Source of the DNA: Irpex lacteus
Lineage: Eukaryota > Basidiomycota > Agaricomycetes > Polyporales > Irpicaceae
Assembly (NCBI GenBank): GCA_001986395.2
Contig: MQVO02000136.1
Coordinates: forward strand, 1 to 24,397
Direction of reading: 5' to 3'
Length of the DNA stretch: 24,397 nt
Each line of letters begins with the position of its first letter. Position 1 is the first letter of the stretch. Both the position numbers and the translations under genes were made by a program. Below, piece after piece: positions 1 to 7,579 of the stretch. Under the pieces are notes generated by a model that did no database searches, was not told the DNA's origin, and worked only from the letters and a program-made list of their open reading frames with translations.

Positions 1-40
1 ATTTTTCTTTAAGTACAAAGGGGGTATAAAAATAAATTTA

Positions 41-1790
41 TTATCCAGCTACACTTTCCAGTACAGCTACCTTGCTATGACTTTGAGATGTTACCCAAGT
101 TAATTCACTTTATAGACAAAATTATTAACTAGGTGTTTTAAATATAAATTTACTAAAAAATATTAAAACTAAAACCTAAGAAAAATAATAATACTCATCA
201 GTTTCCTTGAACCAAGCTCCTTCCCAGCGACAGACGGTTAGTTCATCCGAATTAACACTTCACCGTTGCGTAATTTTCAACGATTACTCGAAATTCCTTC
301 TTCATGCCACCGAGTTACAGGTGACAATCTGACATATTCATATATATGACTATATTTGATGATTAGCTCCTCCTAATTCTCAAATTACTATACCTTATTC
401 TTCTTAATAAAAAAAGAATAAGAAAAAGCAACAAATTAACCTGATCTATAAATATAGATAAATTAATTTCGAGAGGGTATTGCATCATTTTGTTTAGTCT
501 TTGTGGCACGTCTATAGCCCAGTTCATGAGGGCCATAAACGACTTGTCTTAGCCCCAAAATGGAATCCTATCGATACCATTTGTATGTTAAGTAAAAAAT
601 TAACATCAGGGATTTCGTCCGTTTAGTGGAGTTAACCTAACTTCTCAAGACACGGACTGACGACAGCCATGCAACACCTGTATTTACTCATCTTATTTCT
701 TGTCTATCCTTTGTTTTTATTTCTAAAAATCCCCAAAAAAACTAGTTAGAATTATTTCTAATTCCTAGTTTTTTGGGTTAGGTAGATAGATTTAGATTTT
801 CATATGCAAGAACTGGTAAGATTTTACGCGGATTATCGCATTAAATAACATGCTTCACTTCGTTTGCTTCGAGACCGACTAATTTTTTTGTTTTCAATTT
901 TGCAATCGTACTCACAAGGCGGAATGGTTAACGTGTTAACATTGACACTAATATTTTTTAGTGACTACCATTCATTGTTGACAGAAAGGAGTACCAGGGT
1001 ATCTAATCCTGATTCTTGCCCTATCCTTCGTTCCTCAGCGTCAATCTTTATTGGAAAAATGCCTTCGCCTTTAGTATTCTATCGAGTTTACTGCAGATTT
1101 TAACCTTTATTCTCGATTTTATTTTTTCCTATACTAGATTCTATCTTCTACTTTTCCTCTTTTTTATTTGCTATTTTAAAAAAATTAGAATTTTAAAGTT
1201 GCCTACTCACCCTTTACGCCTGTTTAAGATGACTAACGTTCGCGTTCCTGGCCTTACCGAGTCTTCTGGCACCAGATTTGGACAACACTTATAGTAAGGT
1301 AATATCATTATTTTCCCTTACGTTATCACTTCTAAAGTGATTTCAGTTAGCTAGTTCACTCTTTCGAGCATTGACTAATATTCTTGACTGCTGGTAGATA
1401 ACTCTACTAGGGAGATTCCATTCCCAATGTGGCTAGAGGCTCTTTCAAGCATAGCTTTCGATCGTAGGCTTGGTAGGCCATTACCCATACCAACAACCTA
1501 ATCAAAATAAATCGAATCCTAAAGCGGAAAATTTCCTTTATTAATAAAAATAGCTAATTATTTCTCTTAAATTAAAAAATTTAAGAAATATCTCCTATCT
1601 AAGAAGACTTTAGGGTATCTAAACTTATATTACTCACCTTTACACCTTTTCTTCTAATATTAATTTCGAAGAAAAAAGATTTGCATGTCTTAGACTACTG
1701 AATAACGTTAAATCGGAACCAAAATTAAATTCTTTCGTTAAATTAAACAAATTATAATTAATTTGTTGTATTGTATATGCCTTAAGCAAT
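41..1790 (-). rRNA. rns: small subunit ribosomal RNA (mitochondrial)
   Basis: Reading the minus strand, hallmark small-subunit segments occur in the correct order. The start is the ACATGCAAATC block near 1680. The 530-loop equivalent lies near 1250 and the GGCGTAAAGGGTGAGTAGGC block near 1200-1220. AGGATTAGATACCCTGGTA is near 990-1010 and GGTGTTGCATGGCTGTCGTC near 660-680. The anti-decoding 3' segment GTCATAGCAAGGTAGCTGTA comes next, and a CTGGATAA end lies at about position 41. The 5' end is set only approximately, about 100 nt upstream of the ACATGCAAATC block. Several variable regions are AT-expanded, and one carries a complete copy of the palindromic repeat, so the gene is longer than bacterial 16S. 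The RNA forms the decoding subunit of the mitoribosome. No intron is evident. Short reading frames on the opposite strand inside it are shadows. Confidence 0.93.
731..777. repeat. palindromic hairpin repeat inside rns
   Basis: Full copy with arms CCCCAAAAAAACTAG and CTAGTTTTTTGGG around a TTAGAATTATTTCTAATTC loop. It lies between the rRNA blocks for E. coli 16S about 970 (GCATGTTATTTAATGCGATAA, minus strand) and about 1050, that is, in the V6-like variable helix. There it would extend the rRNA as a long stem. Confidence 0.9.
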
Positions 1791-2193
1791 ATTTATTGTC
1801 TCTTTTATTTATATTTTTTATTTTTTGTTTTTAGATTTAAAAAATTCATTTAATTTATCATTTATCATTATATTTATTAAAGTATTTTATTAAATTTATA
1901 TACTGCACTTCTTCAATTATCTAATTCATTAATCTTTTGAATATTTAATAATCTATTTTCCATTAAAATCTTATTTTTTAATGTATTATTCTCATTTTCT
2001 AATAAATTTATTATCTTTATCTCATTTAATAATTTTAATTCTTTATTATTAATCTCTTTATTTAAGATTATATATAATCATATCTCTTTTCATTTTAAAA
2101 AATCTTTTTTCATTTAATTATATTTTTTATTTTCATAGTTCATATTTACTATTATTTTATTTTACTACCTTATTAATTAAATTTATACTGTAA
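1791..2193. other. AT-rich spacer upstream of rns
   Basis: Almost pure A/T sequence dominated by TTATTT/ATTTAA runs. No reading frame or tRNA is visible. It probably contains the rns transcription start, but no promoter motif could be assigned. Confidence 0.6.
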
Positions 2194-2241
2194 CCCCAAA
2201 AAAACTAGTTAGAATTAATTCTAATTCCTAGTTTTTTGGGG
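2194..2241. repeat. palindromic hairpin repeat
   Basis: Full-length reference-like copy: CCCCAAAAAAACTAG, then a 16-nt inner palindrome TTAGAATTAATTCTAA, then TTCCTAGTTTTTTGGGG. Same orientation as the copies at 731 and 2348, judged by the asymmetric TTCCTAG side. Confidence 0.93.
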
Positions 2242-2347
2242 ACTATATTTATTTTTTATTTTATTTATTTTATTTAACATTTGTCAGAGGATTATCATAA
2301 TAGAATAATTCTGATATTTCTTATTTTTTTATCATAGTCAAAATACA

Positions 2348-2395
2348 CCCCAAAAAAACTAGTTAGAATTAATTATAATTCCTAGTTTTTTGGGG
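2348..2395. repeat. palindromic hairpin repeat
   Basis: Full copy differing from the one at 2194 by one base in the loop (AATTATAATT instead of AATTCTAATT). It lies about 100 nt from its sister copy. The two are flanked by different sequences, which fits insertion rather than tandem duplication. Confidence 0.93.
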
Positions 2396-2410
2396 ATTCT
2401 GATATTTGTT

Positions 2411-2485
2411 TAGGGTGTAGCTGATTCGAACAGCTGTAGCCACTGTGTAAAGTGGAGGCCTAACCACTAGCCTCACTCACTAGCC
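2411..2485 (-). pseudogene. degenerate tRNA-Val-like sequence (TAC loop)
   Basis: On the minus strand a convincing 3' half of a tRNA is present. It has a CCACT/AGTGG anticodon stem with loop bases containing TAC, a T arm AGCTG-TTCGAAT-CAGCT, and a 3' acceptor strand TACACCC. The matching 5' acceptor strand (GGGTGTA) is absent. Where the acceptor and D arm should be, there are near-repeats of CTAGTGAG. An intact tRNA-Val with the same anticodon lies at 6670-6740, so this is best read as a broken or rearranged second copy. A functional but atypical tRNA is less likely. Confidence 0.5.
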
Positions 2486-2746
2486 GAACTCACTAGGGAG
2501 TTAGTTATTTATTTATTCATTCTTTAAATAGATCCTAGATTGATTCAATTATAAACCCTCACAATCCTCACCTGCGGTATGATTTACTAAATTAATTATG
2601 TATATTTTTCTTAATAGATAATTAAAAATATTATTTATTTTATTAACTAGGGGGGGAGGTTCTCTACTGATTTTGTAAACCAAACTACTGTAACTATTCC
2701 AGTACTGTTTACTGTGACTTACGTTATGTCTGTTTACTAGTTTCTG

Positions 2747-2935
2747 CTATAAAACTGCTAATGTAGCTAATCCTCCTATTACTCTTAAAATTCTAGTTAA
2801 AAGATGGTTGTAGTAGTAATCAACTACTATGGGTAAAGATGGTATAATATTTAGCTGTTTTACAGCTAACTTAATATCATTGAACCAAGTATGATTAGCT
2901 AAATAAGCTAAGAATCTATGAAAAAGATTTAACAT
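2747..2935 (-). CDS. small unknown ORF, 62 aa, possible membrane protein
   Basis: Starts with ATG and ends with TAG. The amphipathic N-terminal half (FHRFLAYLANHTWF) is followed by a Pro-containing segment and a hydrophobic C-terminus (TRILRVIGGLATLAVL) that could be a truncated transmembrane helix. The amino-acid composition is balanced, unlike random AT-rich translation, and the abrupt end after the hydrophobic run suggests the 5' part of a larger multi-span protein. The family could not be named. It might belong with the other unknown, plasmid-like ORFs in this window, but that is inference. Confidence 0.4.
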   Translation of the reverse strand: MLNLFHRFLAYLANHTWFNDIKLAVKQLNIIPSLPIVVDYYYNHLLTRILRVIGGLATLAVL

Positions 2936-3078
2936 TTTTTTTAAAGTTATAATTTTATTATTTTTTAATAATATAGTAGGCCAAACCGCTGTAATGCTGG
3001 CAGAATAATCATAATAATTATTATTATATTTATGGCATCTGTCCTATATTTATTATACAAACCTCATACTAAGTAGTA

Positions 3079-3119
3079 CCCAAAAAAACTAGGAATTATA
3101 AATAATTAGTTTTTTTGGG
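3079..3119. repeat. palindromic hairpin repeat, short form
   Basis: Short variant: CCCAAAAAAACTAGGAATTA, a central ATAAAT, then AATTAGTTTTTTTGGG. It lies 7 nt beyond the stop codon of the endonuclease gene at 3126-3614. The same short form recurs at 12378-12419. Confidence 0.9.
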
Positions 3120-3125
3120 AGATTC

Positions 3126-3614
3126 TTAAAATTTCAAAAATATCTCTTTTTCTATTTTACCTTTACCTTGAAGGGTATAAGCAAGCTGAACCATTTCTAT
3201 TAGTGAATCTTTTTCTTTCTGTCCACCTTGTGAAGATTGTATTACAATTTGTTTAAACACTGAATATTCTTCTTTTTTACAACTAAATGGTTGAACATAA
3301 GTATCTAAAAAGGGAATTACATGTTTAATTATTTGTTTATAACCTTTCAAAGTGTACACAAATATGTCTGGAGATCCAGATTTTTCTACTACAGATCCAC
3401 AATTAAATAATTCTTTAAATGAATATAATAATTCTAAACCATTTTTATGTTGACTAACATTAAATACTGGTTGAATGTTTACTCCATATTTAAAGTCTTT
3501 ACCTATAGAAATAGATACAGAATTTGAACCTTCTCCTTCTGCAAAACCACCTAAAAAATAAAGGTAATTTGTATTTTGAATATCTTTTTTTATAATATTT
3601 ACATTATGTTTCAT
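3126..3614 (-). CDS. single-motif LAGLIDADG homing endonuclease
   Basis: 162 aa, ATG to TAA. A LAGLIDADG helix appears at about residues 20-30 (YFLGGFAEGEG), with the acidic residue before the final glycine as in active enzymes. It is followed by the beta-strand pattern typical of the family (NIQPVFNVSQH, a GYKQIIKHVIPFL segment, then a K/E-rich helix). One motif and about 160 residues match the I-CreI-like class, which works as a homodimer cutting a pseudo-palindromic DNA site and moving its group I intron. Group I core-like sequence lies just upstream on the same strand and a 39-nt rnl segment lies beyond that. This fits an original home in an rnl intron. It is uninterrupted and could still be expressed. 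The substitution of Glu for the usual first Asp is conservative. Confidence 0.8.
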   Translation of the reverse strand: MKHNVNIIKKDIQNTNYLYFLGGFAEGEGSNSVSISIGKDFKYGVNIQPVFNVSQHKNGLELLYSFKELFNCGSVVEKSGSPDIFVYTLKGYKQIIKHVIPFLDTYVQPFSCKKEEYSVFKQIVIQSSQGGQKEKDSLIEMVQLAYTLQGKGKIEKEIFLKF

Positions 3615-3639
3615 ATTTTTAATAAATTCACAGCATATT

Positions 3640-3871
3640 CACAACAGCAAGAAGTGATCGTGATAGGCGCTCCTATCACTTGAGGTTAAACAGCGTTTTA
3701 ACCACTTTTCTTTCTAATGATTTACAATTAAATATTATTAATTTCAGGGCATATTAATATTCCCTGCTGATTGCCCATTGTAACATCTTTAAGATTGTCA
3801 CTACTTTATTTTTTGGTAAAATAAAATGAGTACTTAAAGCTTTAGGGTGTTCCAGCATATCATCGAGTTTA
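3640..3871 (-). other. group I intron core remnant
   Basis: On the minus strand, 3744-3777 reads TGGGCAATCAGCAGGGA, then a 10-nt loop, then TGCCCTGA. This resembles the P3/J3-4/P4-P5 junction of group I introns. It is preceded by GATGATATGCTGGAACACCC and AAAGCTTTAAGTACT, phrases of the kind seen in the P2-P3 part of such introns. Two strong hairpins follow toward the endonuclease start (GGTTAAA/TTTAACC and GTGATAGG/CCTATCAC). It sits directly upstream of the LAGLIDADG gene on the same strand. No functional exon borders are visible on this strand, so it is probably an orphaned intron piece. Identification is by motif only. Confidence 0.45.
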
Positions 3872-3910
3872 ATGAGGATCCTAAGGTAGCAAAATAAATT
3901 GGCCATTAAA
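3872..3910 (+). pseudogene. 39-nt copy of rnl (helix 69-71 region)
   Basis: This stretch equals the reverse complement of 15579-15617 base for base, including ATGAGGATCCTAAGGTAGCA. It is the highly conserved large-subunit rRNA segment around E. coli 1925-1950, a known target zone of intron endonucleases. The flanks differ from rnl, although AGACCCCTGTAA about 40 nt further on loosely resembles the next conserved rRNA block (AAGACCC). It lies in plus orientation, opposite to the neighbouring endonuclease and to the true rnl. Confidence 0.75.
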
Positions 3911-3982
3911 CTTATGATTAAATATAAAAAAGTAGATAGTAAGACCCCTGTAATTTAACTAAAAATAGTTATTTATTAAAAT

Positions 3983-4318
3983 TTAATTAATTTCTTTTGG
4001 GAAACTAAGATTCAATCGTGTGTCCTGATACTGACCTTTACTTTTGGAGAGTACAATGTGAACCAAGAGGACACTCTCTATGTCCACAAAAAAGGGTATA
4101 AAATAATTATTTAAAACATGTATATTTATAATTGTTAATGTTGCTAAAGGTTTACAATTATTAACTGCTTTACCTTTACCTATAGCTATAACTGAAGAAA
4201 ATTCTAATTTTTGTACTGAATAGTAATCAAAACCTAAATTACTTACTAAATACTTTTTTATTTCTATTAAAAGTGGTAACTGACTTTCTGTTAATTTTAT
4301 TGGGCCCCACTTGATTTA
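3983..4318 (-). pseudogene. LAGLIDADG endonuclease fragment without start
   Basis: An open minus-strand frame of about 110 codons with stops at both ends and no ATG. Residues such as KLTESQLPLLIEIKKYL, then NCKPLATLTIINIHVLNNY and FIPFF are typical of the spacer between the two halves of double-motif LAGLIDADG enzymes (usually an NNYFIPFF followed by a lysine-rich helix). After that point the sequence no longer resembles the family (SVLLVHIVLSKSKGQYQ). It is probably a shard joined to foreign sequence. Confidence 0.55.
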
Positions 4319-4370
4319 AAAAATTCATCCGATGTAGTTATAATTTATAATTATCAATCTTTAGCTACTC

Positions 4371-4416
4371 CCCCAAAAAACTAGGAATTATAAATAATTC
4401 TAACTAGTTTTTGGGG
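4371..4416. repeat. palindromic hairpin repeat
   Basis: Copy in the reverse orientation relative to 2194: CCCCAAAAAACTAGGAATTA ... TTCTAACTAGTTTTTGGGG. Confidence 0.92.
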
Positions 4417-4669
4417 TAATGTAAAGAAAGAGTTAGCTAAATAATATAACTATTTCTTTAATTTAGAAGCTAACTAAGTAACTTAAATTAAATTTAATTT
4501 CATTGAATAAAGAAAGTCTAATACAATTATATAATATAATGAGTATTCTGTAGTAAAACTATTTGATAAGAGGGGGGGAGTGTAACTTATTTATTTTATT
4601 ATAATTTAATTAGATTGTGATTCTTTTGTTTAACTCAGAAGAAATAAAAAAAAAATAAAAATTCTATCT

Positions 4670-4796
4670 CTAGGAAATGAACAATTTAATTTTGGACATG
4701 TAAAGATTACTGTAACTATTCATAGCTCCAGCTATAGCAACAGATATATTTTTAGTAGAATGCACATATTCATCATCTTTTTTATTAATGTTTAAC
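4670..4796 (-). pseudogene. unknown short coding remnant
   Basis: An open frame of about 41 codons, lacking ATG at its upstream end, encodes NKKDDEYVHSTKNI followed by a small-residue run SVAIAGAMNSYSN and ends at TAG. The Gly/Ala-rich stretch recalls the N-terminal part of the ORF at 6093-6494 (SAGAVIGGSTVTVANAIG), so both could descend from the same unknown family. This is suggested only by composition. Confidence 0.25.
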
Positions 4797-5024
4797 TATT
4801 AATCCTGTAACGAAGTAGATCTAAAGTAAGCTATCAGTTATCGAGATGCTGAGATAACTGACTAAAATAAAAAAGATTATAATACATAATCCTCTTATTC
4901 CTAAATAAAAATACATTAATTTAATAAAAAAGAATAATAAAAAAAAACAATTAAAGAAATTGGTATACAAACTTCTTCAGAAATAGGTAAAAAGAGAAAA
5001 TAGAAACAATTAACTTCGCAGTGG

Positions 5025-5056
5025 GGGTTCCAAAGAGTTAAGATTAGTACTAGAGG
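5025..5056 (+). repeat. 32-nt dispersed direct repeat, copy 1
   Basis: Identical to 18764-18795 (begins GGGTTCCAAAGAGTTAAG, ends GTACTAGAGG). Sequence on either side differs. The motif looks RNA-like but could not be assigned to a known gene. Confidence 0.85.
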
Positions 5057-5232
5057 ACACGGGGTCCTAAGGGAATAAACTACCCATCCACAAAGTGGAT
5101 GCTTAGAAAAGAAATAATTATTAATAAAAAGAATAGGTGAGCATTCACTGAGTAGAGCGAAGGGAATGAGGGGTATGATACTAAATAAAAAGATTGGTAA
5201 ATATAGAAACTCATTAATTAATTAAAAAGAAT

Positions 5233-5280
5233 CCCCAAAAAACTAGGAATTAGAATTAATTCTAACTAGTTTTTTGGGGG
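5233..5280. repeat. palindromic hairpin repeat
   Basis: Full copy in the reverse orientation: CCCCAAAAAACTAGGAATTA, inner GAATTAATTC, ACTAGTTTTTTGGGGG. Confidence 0.93.
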
Positions 5281-5281
5281 A

Positions 5282-5341
5282 GTGTCCTCCACTTGCTCAC
5301 TAGAACCTATCAAAAAGTAAAGGTAAGTGGAGGAGGACACG
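5282..5341. repeat. imperfect inverted repeat
   Basis: GTGTCCTCCACTT at the left pairs with AAGTGGAGGAGGACAC at the right, with a 3-nt bulge, around a loop of about 30 nt. It immediately follows a palindromic repeat. Related GTGTCCTCC sequence occurs twice near 18743 and 18806. Confidence 0.6.
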
Positions 5342-5363
5342 ATTGATCTATGCTTATAAACAA

Positions 5364-5415
5364 TATTCCCCCGTGCCCTTTTTTAATTAAAAAATTAAAA
5401 AAAGGAGACGGGGGA
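5364..5415. repeat. GC-capped AT hairpin
   Basis: CCCCCGTGCCCTTTTTTAAT pairs with an ATTAAAAAAAGGAGACGGGG arm. It is one of several hairpins of the type CCC-T(n)-loop-A(n)-GGG in this window. A role as an RNA processing or 3'-end signal is possible but unproven. Confidence 0.6.
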
Positions 5416-6070
5416 GGAACGTAGTGGTGGGGGTAGAACTATTAATTTACTTAAACAAATCTTACGATAGGGTGCCAAAGGTACCCGTTGAGTCGATAGA
5501 CGATTAGAAACTGAATAAATAAAAAAGAGAGGGTCCCCACCTTTTTATTATTTATTTAGGAAGGGGAGCAGCATTACACATTTTAATGGATAATGATGAG
5601 GGGTAGGATAAATGAGTGTTTACAAAATAGGATAATAAAGTATACTGAACGGTAGTTAACTCATTAAAAATAAATATAAAATTAGTGCTTACAATATGGA
5701 ATCTTTGTATTTATAATTGAGCGGGTTATTAAAATTTAATTAAATTAAATTTTAATTAGAACTCCCTAATTAAAATAATATAAATGTGTGATTATATTTT
5801 ATTTTCTTATTTATTATTATCTTTATTTATTACATTTACTCATTTGAACTCTAACAAAACTATTTTATATGCAAAATAAAAGAATAAAAATGTGATAAAT
5901 ATCTTTGAACTTTAGCAATAAATAATAATGAGTAAAGTTAAAGAATTAAGAAGGAGCGTAGCATATTATTAATTTAAATTAAAATATTATAATAAAATAA
6001 TTATTTATATTTATTACATTCGCACAGGTCACTGTTCTCATAATTATTTTATTATTTTATAATCCCGGGA
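5416..6070. other. spacer with AT palindrome
   Basis: No gene was recognised. It holds an AT palindrome at 5726-5759 (TTATTAAAATTTAATTAAAT with its mirror arm) that recurs at 14166-14201 and 19164-19193. It also holds a short phrase at about 5929 (ATGAGTAAAGTTAAAGAATT) that recurs near 18967. Confidence 0.5.
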
Positions 6071-6096
6071 TAATTAATTATAACTAGTTTTTTTGG
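6071..6096. repeat. right half of palindromic repeat
   Basis: Only the 3' half is present (AATTATAACTAGTTTTTTTGG). The left arm is missing and sequence immediately to the left is unrelated (AATCCCGGGA). The reading frame at 6093 begins at its outer edge, so the junction marks a rearrangement. Confidence 0.75.
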
Positions 6097-6494
6097 ATGG
6101 ACTTTCTCCTACTGCAAAGATAGGTGTTATGTCCGCAGGAGCTGTAATTGGTGGTAGTACAGTAACTGTTGCTAATGCTATCGGTAGTCTTTCTCAAAAG
6201 AAAATTGATAATGCTGTCGCGGCTTCTGCAGTAAAATCGGCTACACCTCCAACAACTCCTACTTCACCTCCCACATCCAAACCTGATAGTGGAGATGGAC
6301 CGGCCGCTTTTTCAATTGAACCTGGGGCTGATTTAGATACAGTTATGAGTTTATTAGATGCTAATCATATTTTACACATTTGTATATTATATTTACCTAT
6401 TGCTTTAATGATTTTATATGTATCTACTATGGTAGTTGAAAATAAATGAAATTTAATATTTATTAAATATATTTTTGGTGAAATAATAATTTAA
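6093..6494 (+). CDS. small unknown membrane-protein ORF (133 aa with TGA as Trp)
   Basis: The frame is open from a TAA inside the adjacent half-palindrome, with no in-frame ATG before codon 13. A TTG start at 6093 or ATG at 6129 is possible. Domains in order: a Gly/Ala/Val-rich segment (SAGAVIGGSTVTVANAIGS), a Pro/Thr/Ser-rich linker at about residues 48-70, then HILHICILYLPIALMILYVS, which is a clear transmembrane helix. A TGA at 6447-6449 ends the frame under the standard code. Read as Trp, the frame continues for 14 plausible residues (NLIFIKYIFGEIII) to TAA at 6492-6494. The natural protein is probably longer at the N-terminus and was cut at the palindrome. The family was not identified; a linear-plasmid or otherwise selfish origin is possible. 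Confidence 0.55.
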
Positions 6495-6521
6495 TTTTAA
6501 AGAGAAATAAAGAAAAAGTAA

Positions 6522-6651
6522 ATAATAAAGGATAGAGGCTGAGGTTGCGGATACCCGTATAGACCCTTTAACATATAGTGTAAGGTTGTCAAATACAATA
6601 ATCACTAAAGTTTTTTTACTGGAATAACCAGGATCCTCTATCCTTTATTAT
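6522..6651. other. 130-nt element closed by a 17-bp perfect inverted repeat
   Basis: The arms ATAATAAAGGATAGAGG (6522-6538) and CCTCTATCCTTTATTAT (6635-6651) are perfect complements. The interior is less AT-biased than its surroundings (for example GGTTGCGGATACCCGTATAG). The 3' arm ends 18 nt from the 3' end of tRNA-Val, which is on the opposite strand. It could be a small structured RNA or a hairpin-type mobile element. No tRNA cloverleaf, RNase P motif or convincing 5S loop could be recognised. Confidence 0.6.
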
Positions 6652-6669
6652 CTGGAGAGGCTGAATTAA

Positions 6670-6740
6670 TAGCAATTAGAGGAATCGAACCTCTGTCTTG
6701 ATTGTGTAAAAATCACGCTAATCCCCTCAGCTAAATCGCT
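6670..6740 (-). tRNA. trnV: tRNA-Val (TAC)
   Basis: The minus strand folds as a full cloverleaf. The acceptor is AGCGATT paired with AATTGCT plus discriminator A. The D arm is GCT...AGC. The anticodon stem is TGATT/AATCA with loop TTTACAC (anticodon TAC), and the T arm is AGAGG-TTCGATT-CCTCT. Length is 71 nt. It decodes GUN valine codons in the mitochondrion. Confidence 0.9.
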
Positions 6741-6925
6741 TATGCCTTTTTTTTAGTTAGAACGAATAAATTTTAATTTGCTATTTTTTATTAAAGATAT
6801 AATATATAAGATATATATAAAGATATTCTGTATTCAGATAATAAATAGTACTTTACACTTTTTTATTTTATTTGAGTATCCCTCCCCATATTATTTTATT
6901 TTATGTATTCTTTTATCTTTATTTT

Positions 6926-6948
6926 TAATTCTAACTAGTTTTTTGGGA
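6926..6948. repeat. right half of palindromic repeat
   Basis: AATTCTAACTAGTTTTTTGGG without its left arm, lying in spacer between tRNA-Val and tRNA-His. Confidence 0.7.
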
Positions 6949-7003
6949 TAATGTATAAAATTAATTATCTTCTTTCTTTATCCAATTTGGATTTTAAAGG
7001 GCG

Positions 7004-7076
7004 GGCAGAATAAGAGATTCGAACTCTTTTCATCGTTGCCACAAAACGTCATTCTACCAATTGAACTAATTCTACC
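7004..7076 (-). tRNA. trnH: tRNA-His (GTG)
   Basis: On the minus strand the acceptor GGTAGAAT pairs with ATTCTGCC. This gives the extra G-1:C73 pair that marks histidine tRNAs. The anticodon stem is CGTT/AACG with loop TTGTGGC (anticodon GTG), and the T arm is AAGAG-TTCGAAT-CTCTT. All arms pair well and the length is 73 nt. Confidence 0.9.
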
Positions 7077-7306
7077 TCTTTTATCCTTATTTATTTTATT
7101 AAAATAAAAAGGGGTTATATAATAATAATGATAATTTTAGAAGTTATATTTTTAACTCCCGTTATCTATACAAGCTTTTATTCTAACGGCCAATCTCTAA
7201 ACAGTATTGGCTCAACTAAGGATAAATATATCTATTGTCTAATAATAATATAAGTTATAGCCAGATAGTTTTATATAAAAAAATATATAAAAGATAGATA
7301 AATTAA

Positions 7307-7372
7307 AGCAAGATGGTGTAATAGGTGTAACACGCATGTCTTTTAATATATGTTCAAATCATATTTTTGCTA
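7307..7372 (+). pseudogene. tRNA-Lys-like (TTT) with internal deletion
   Basis: The acceptor AGCAAGA pairs with TTTTGCT. The D stem GTGT/ACAC and the T arm ATATG-TTCAAAT-CATAT are present, but the total is only 66 nt. The anticodon 5' stem CATGT and a CTTTTAA loop (TTT, Lys) are followed by just one ATATG block. That block would have to serve as both the anticodon 3' strand and the T-stem 5' strand. The variable region and one stem strand are therefore missing, apparently through deletion between ATATG direct repeats. A functional truncated tRNA cannot be excluded. Confidence 0.6.
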
Positions 7373-7409
7373 TCCAGAATTTTAGCTTAAAGGTAGAGTA
7401 TGTCACTCC
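7373..7409 (+). pseudogene. 5' half of a tRNA
   Basis: TCCAGAATTTTAGCTTAAAG followed by GTAGAGTA has the layout of an acceptor strand plus D arm. It starts one base after the Lys-like tRNA. It runs into a T-rich hairpin (CTCCCCTTTTTTT...) where the anticodon arm should be, and no 3' acceptor strand matching TCCAGAA is seen. The identity is unknown because the anticodon is absent. Confidence 0.4.
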
Positions 7410-7465
7410 CCTTTTTTTATATAAAAAAAAGGATGGATAGTTTAATTCTTTGTAATTTTAAAACC

Positions 7466-7537
7466 GGGATTATAGTTTAGTTGGTAAAACATAGACCTTG
7501 CACGTCTAAATAATGAGTTAAAATCTCATTGATTCCA
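7466..7537 (+). tRNA. trnA: tRNA-Ala (TGC)
   Basis: The acceptor GGGATTA pairs with TGATTCC with G-T wobbles, plus discriminator A. The D arm is GTTT...AAAC. The anticodon stem is TAGAC/GTCTA with loop CTTGCAC (anticodon TGC), and the T arm is ATGAG-TTAAAAT-CTCAT. It is 72 nt, on the plus strand, unlike most tRNAs in the window. Confidence 0.85.
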
Positions 7538-7579
7538 TATAAAATTGGTTTATAAATCTTTATTATATCTCTTTTCTTA

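Noticed and set aside
864..1294. Two overlapping plus-strand reading frames of 79 and 92 codons
   Set aside because: They lie antisense to conserved rns blocks and their translations follow the rRNA sequence; no protein family resemblance.
3911..4090. Continuation of the 39-nt rnl copy as a longer second large-subunit rRNA
   Set aside because: Only AGACCCCTGTAA loosely resembles the next rRNA block; the rest is better explained by an antisense endonuclease frame.
6522..6651. Stem-closed element as mitochondrial 5S rRNA or RNase P RNA
   Set aside because: None of the diagnostic loop sequences (5S loop C CGAAC-type, RNase P GAGGAAAGTC / ACAGAA) could be found; only the closing helix fits.
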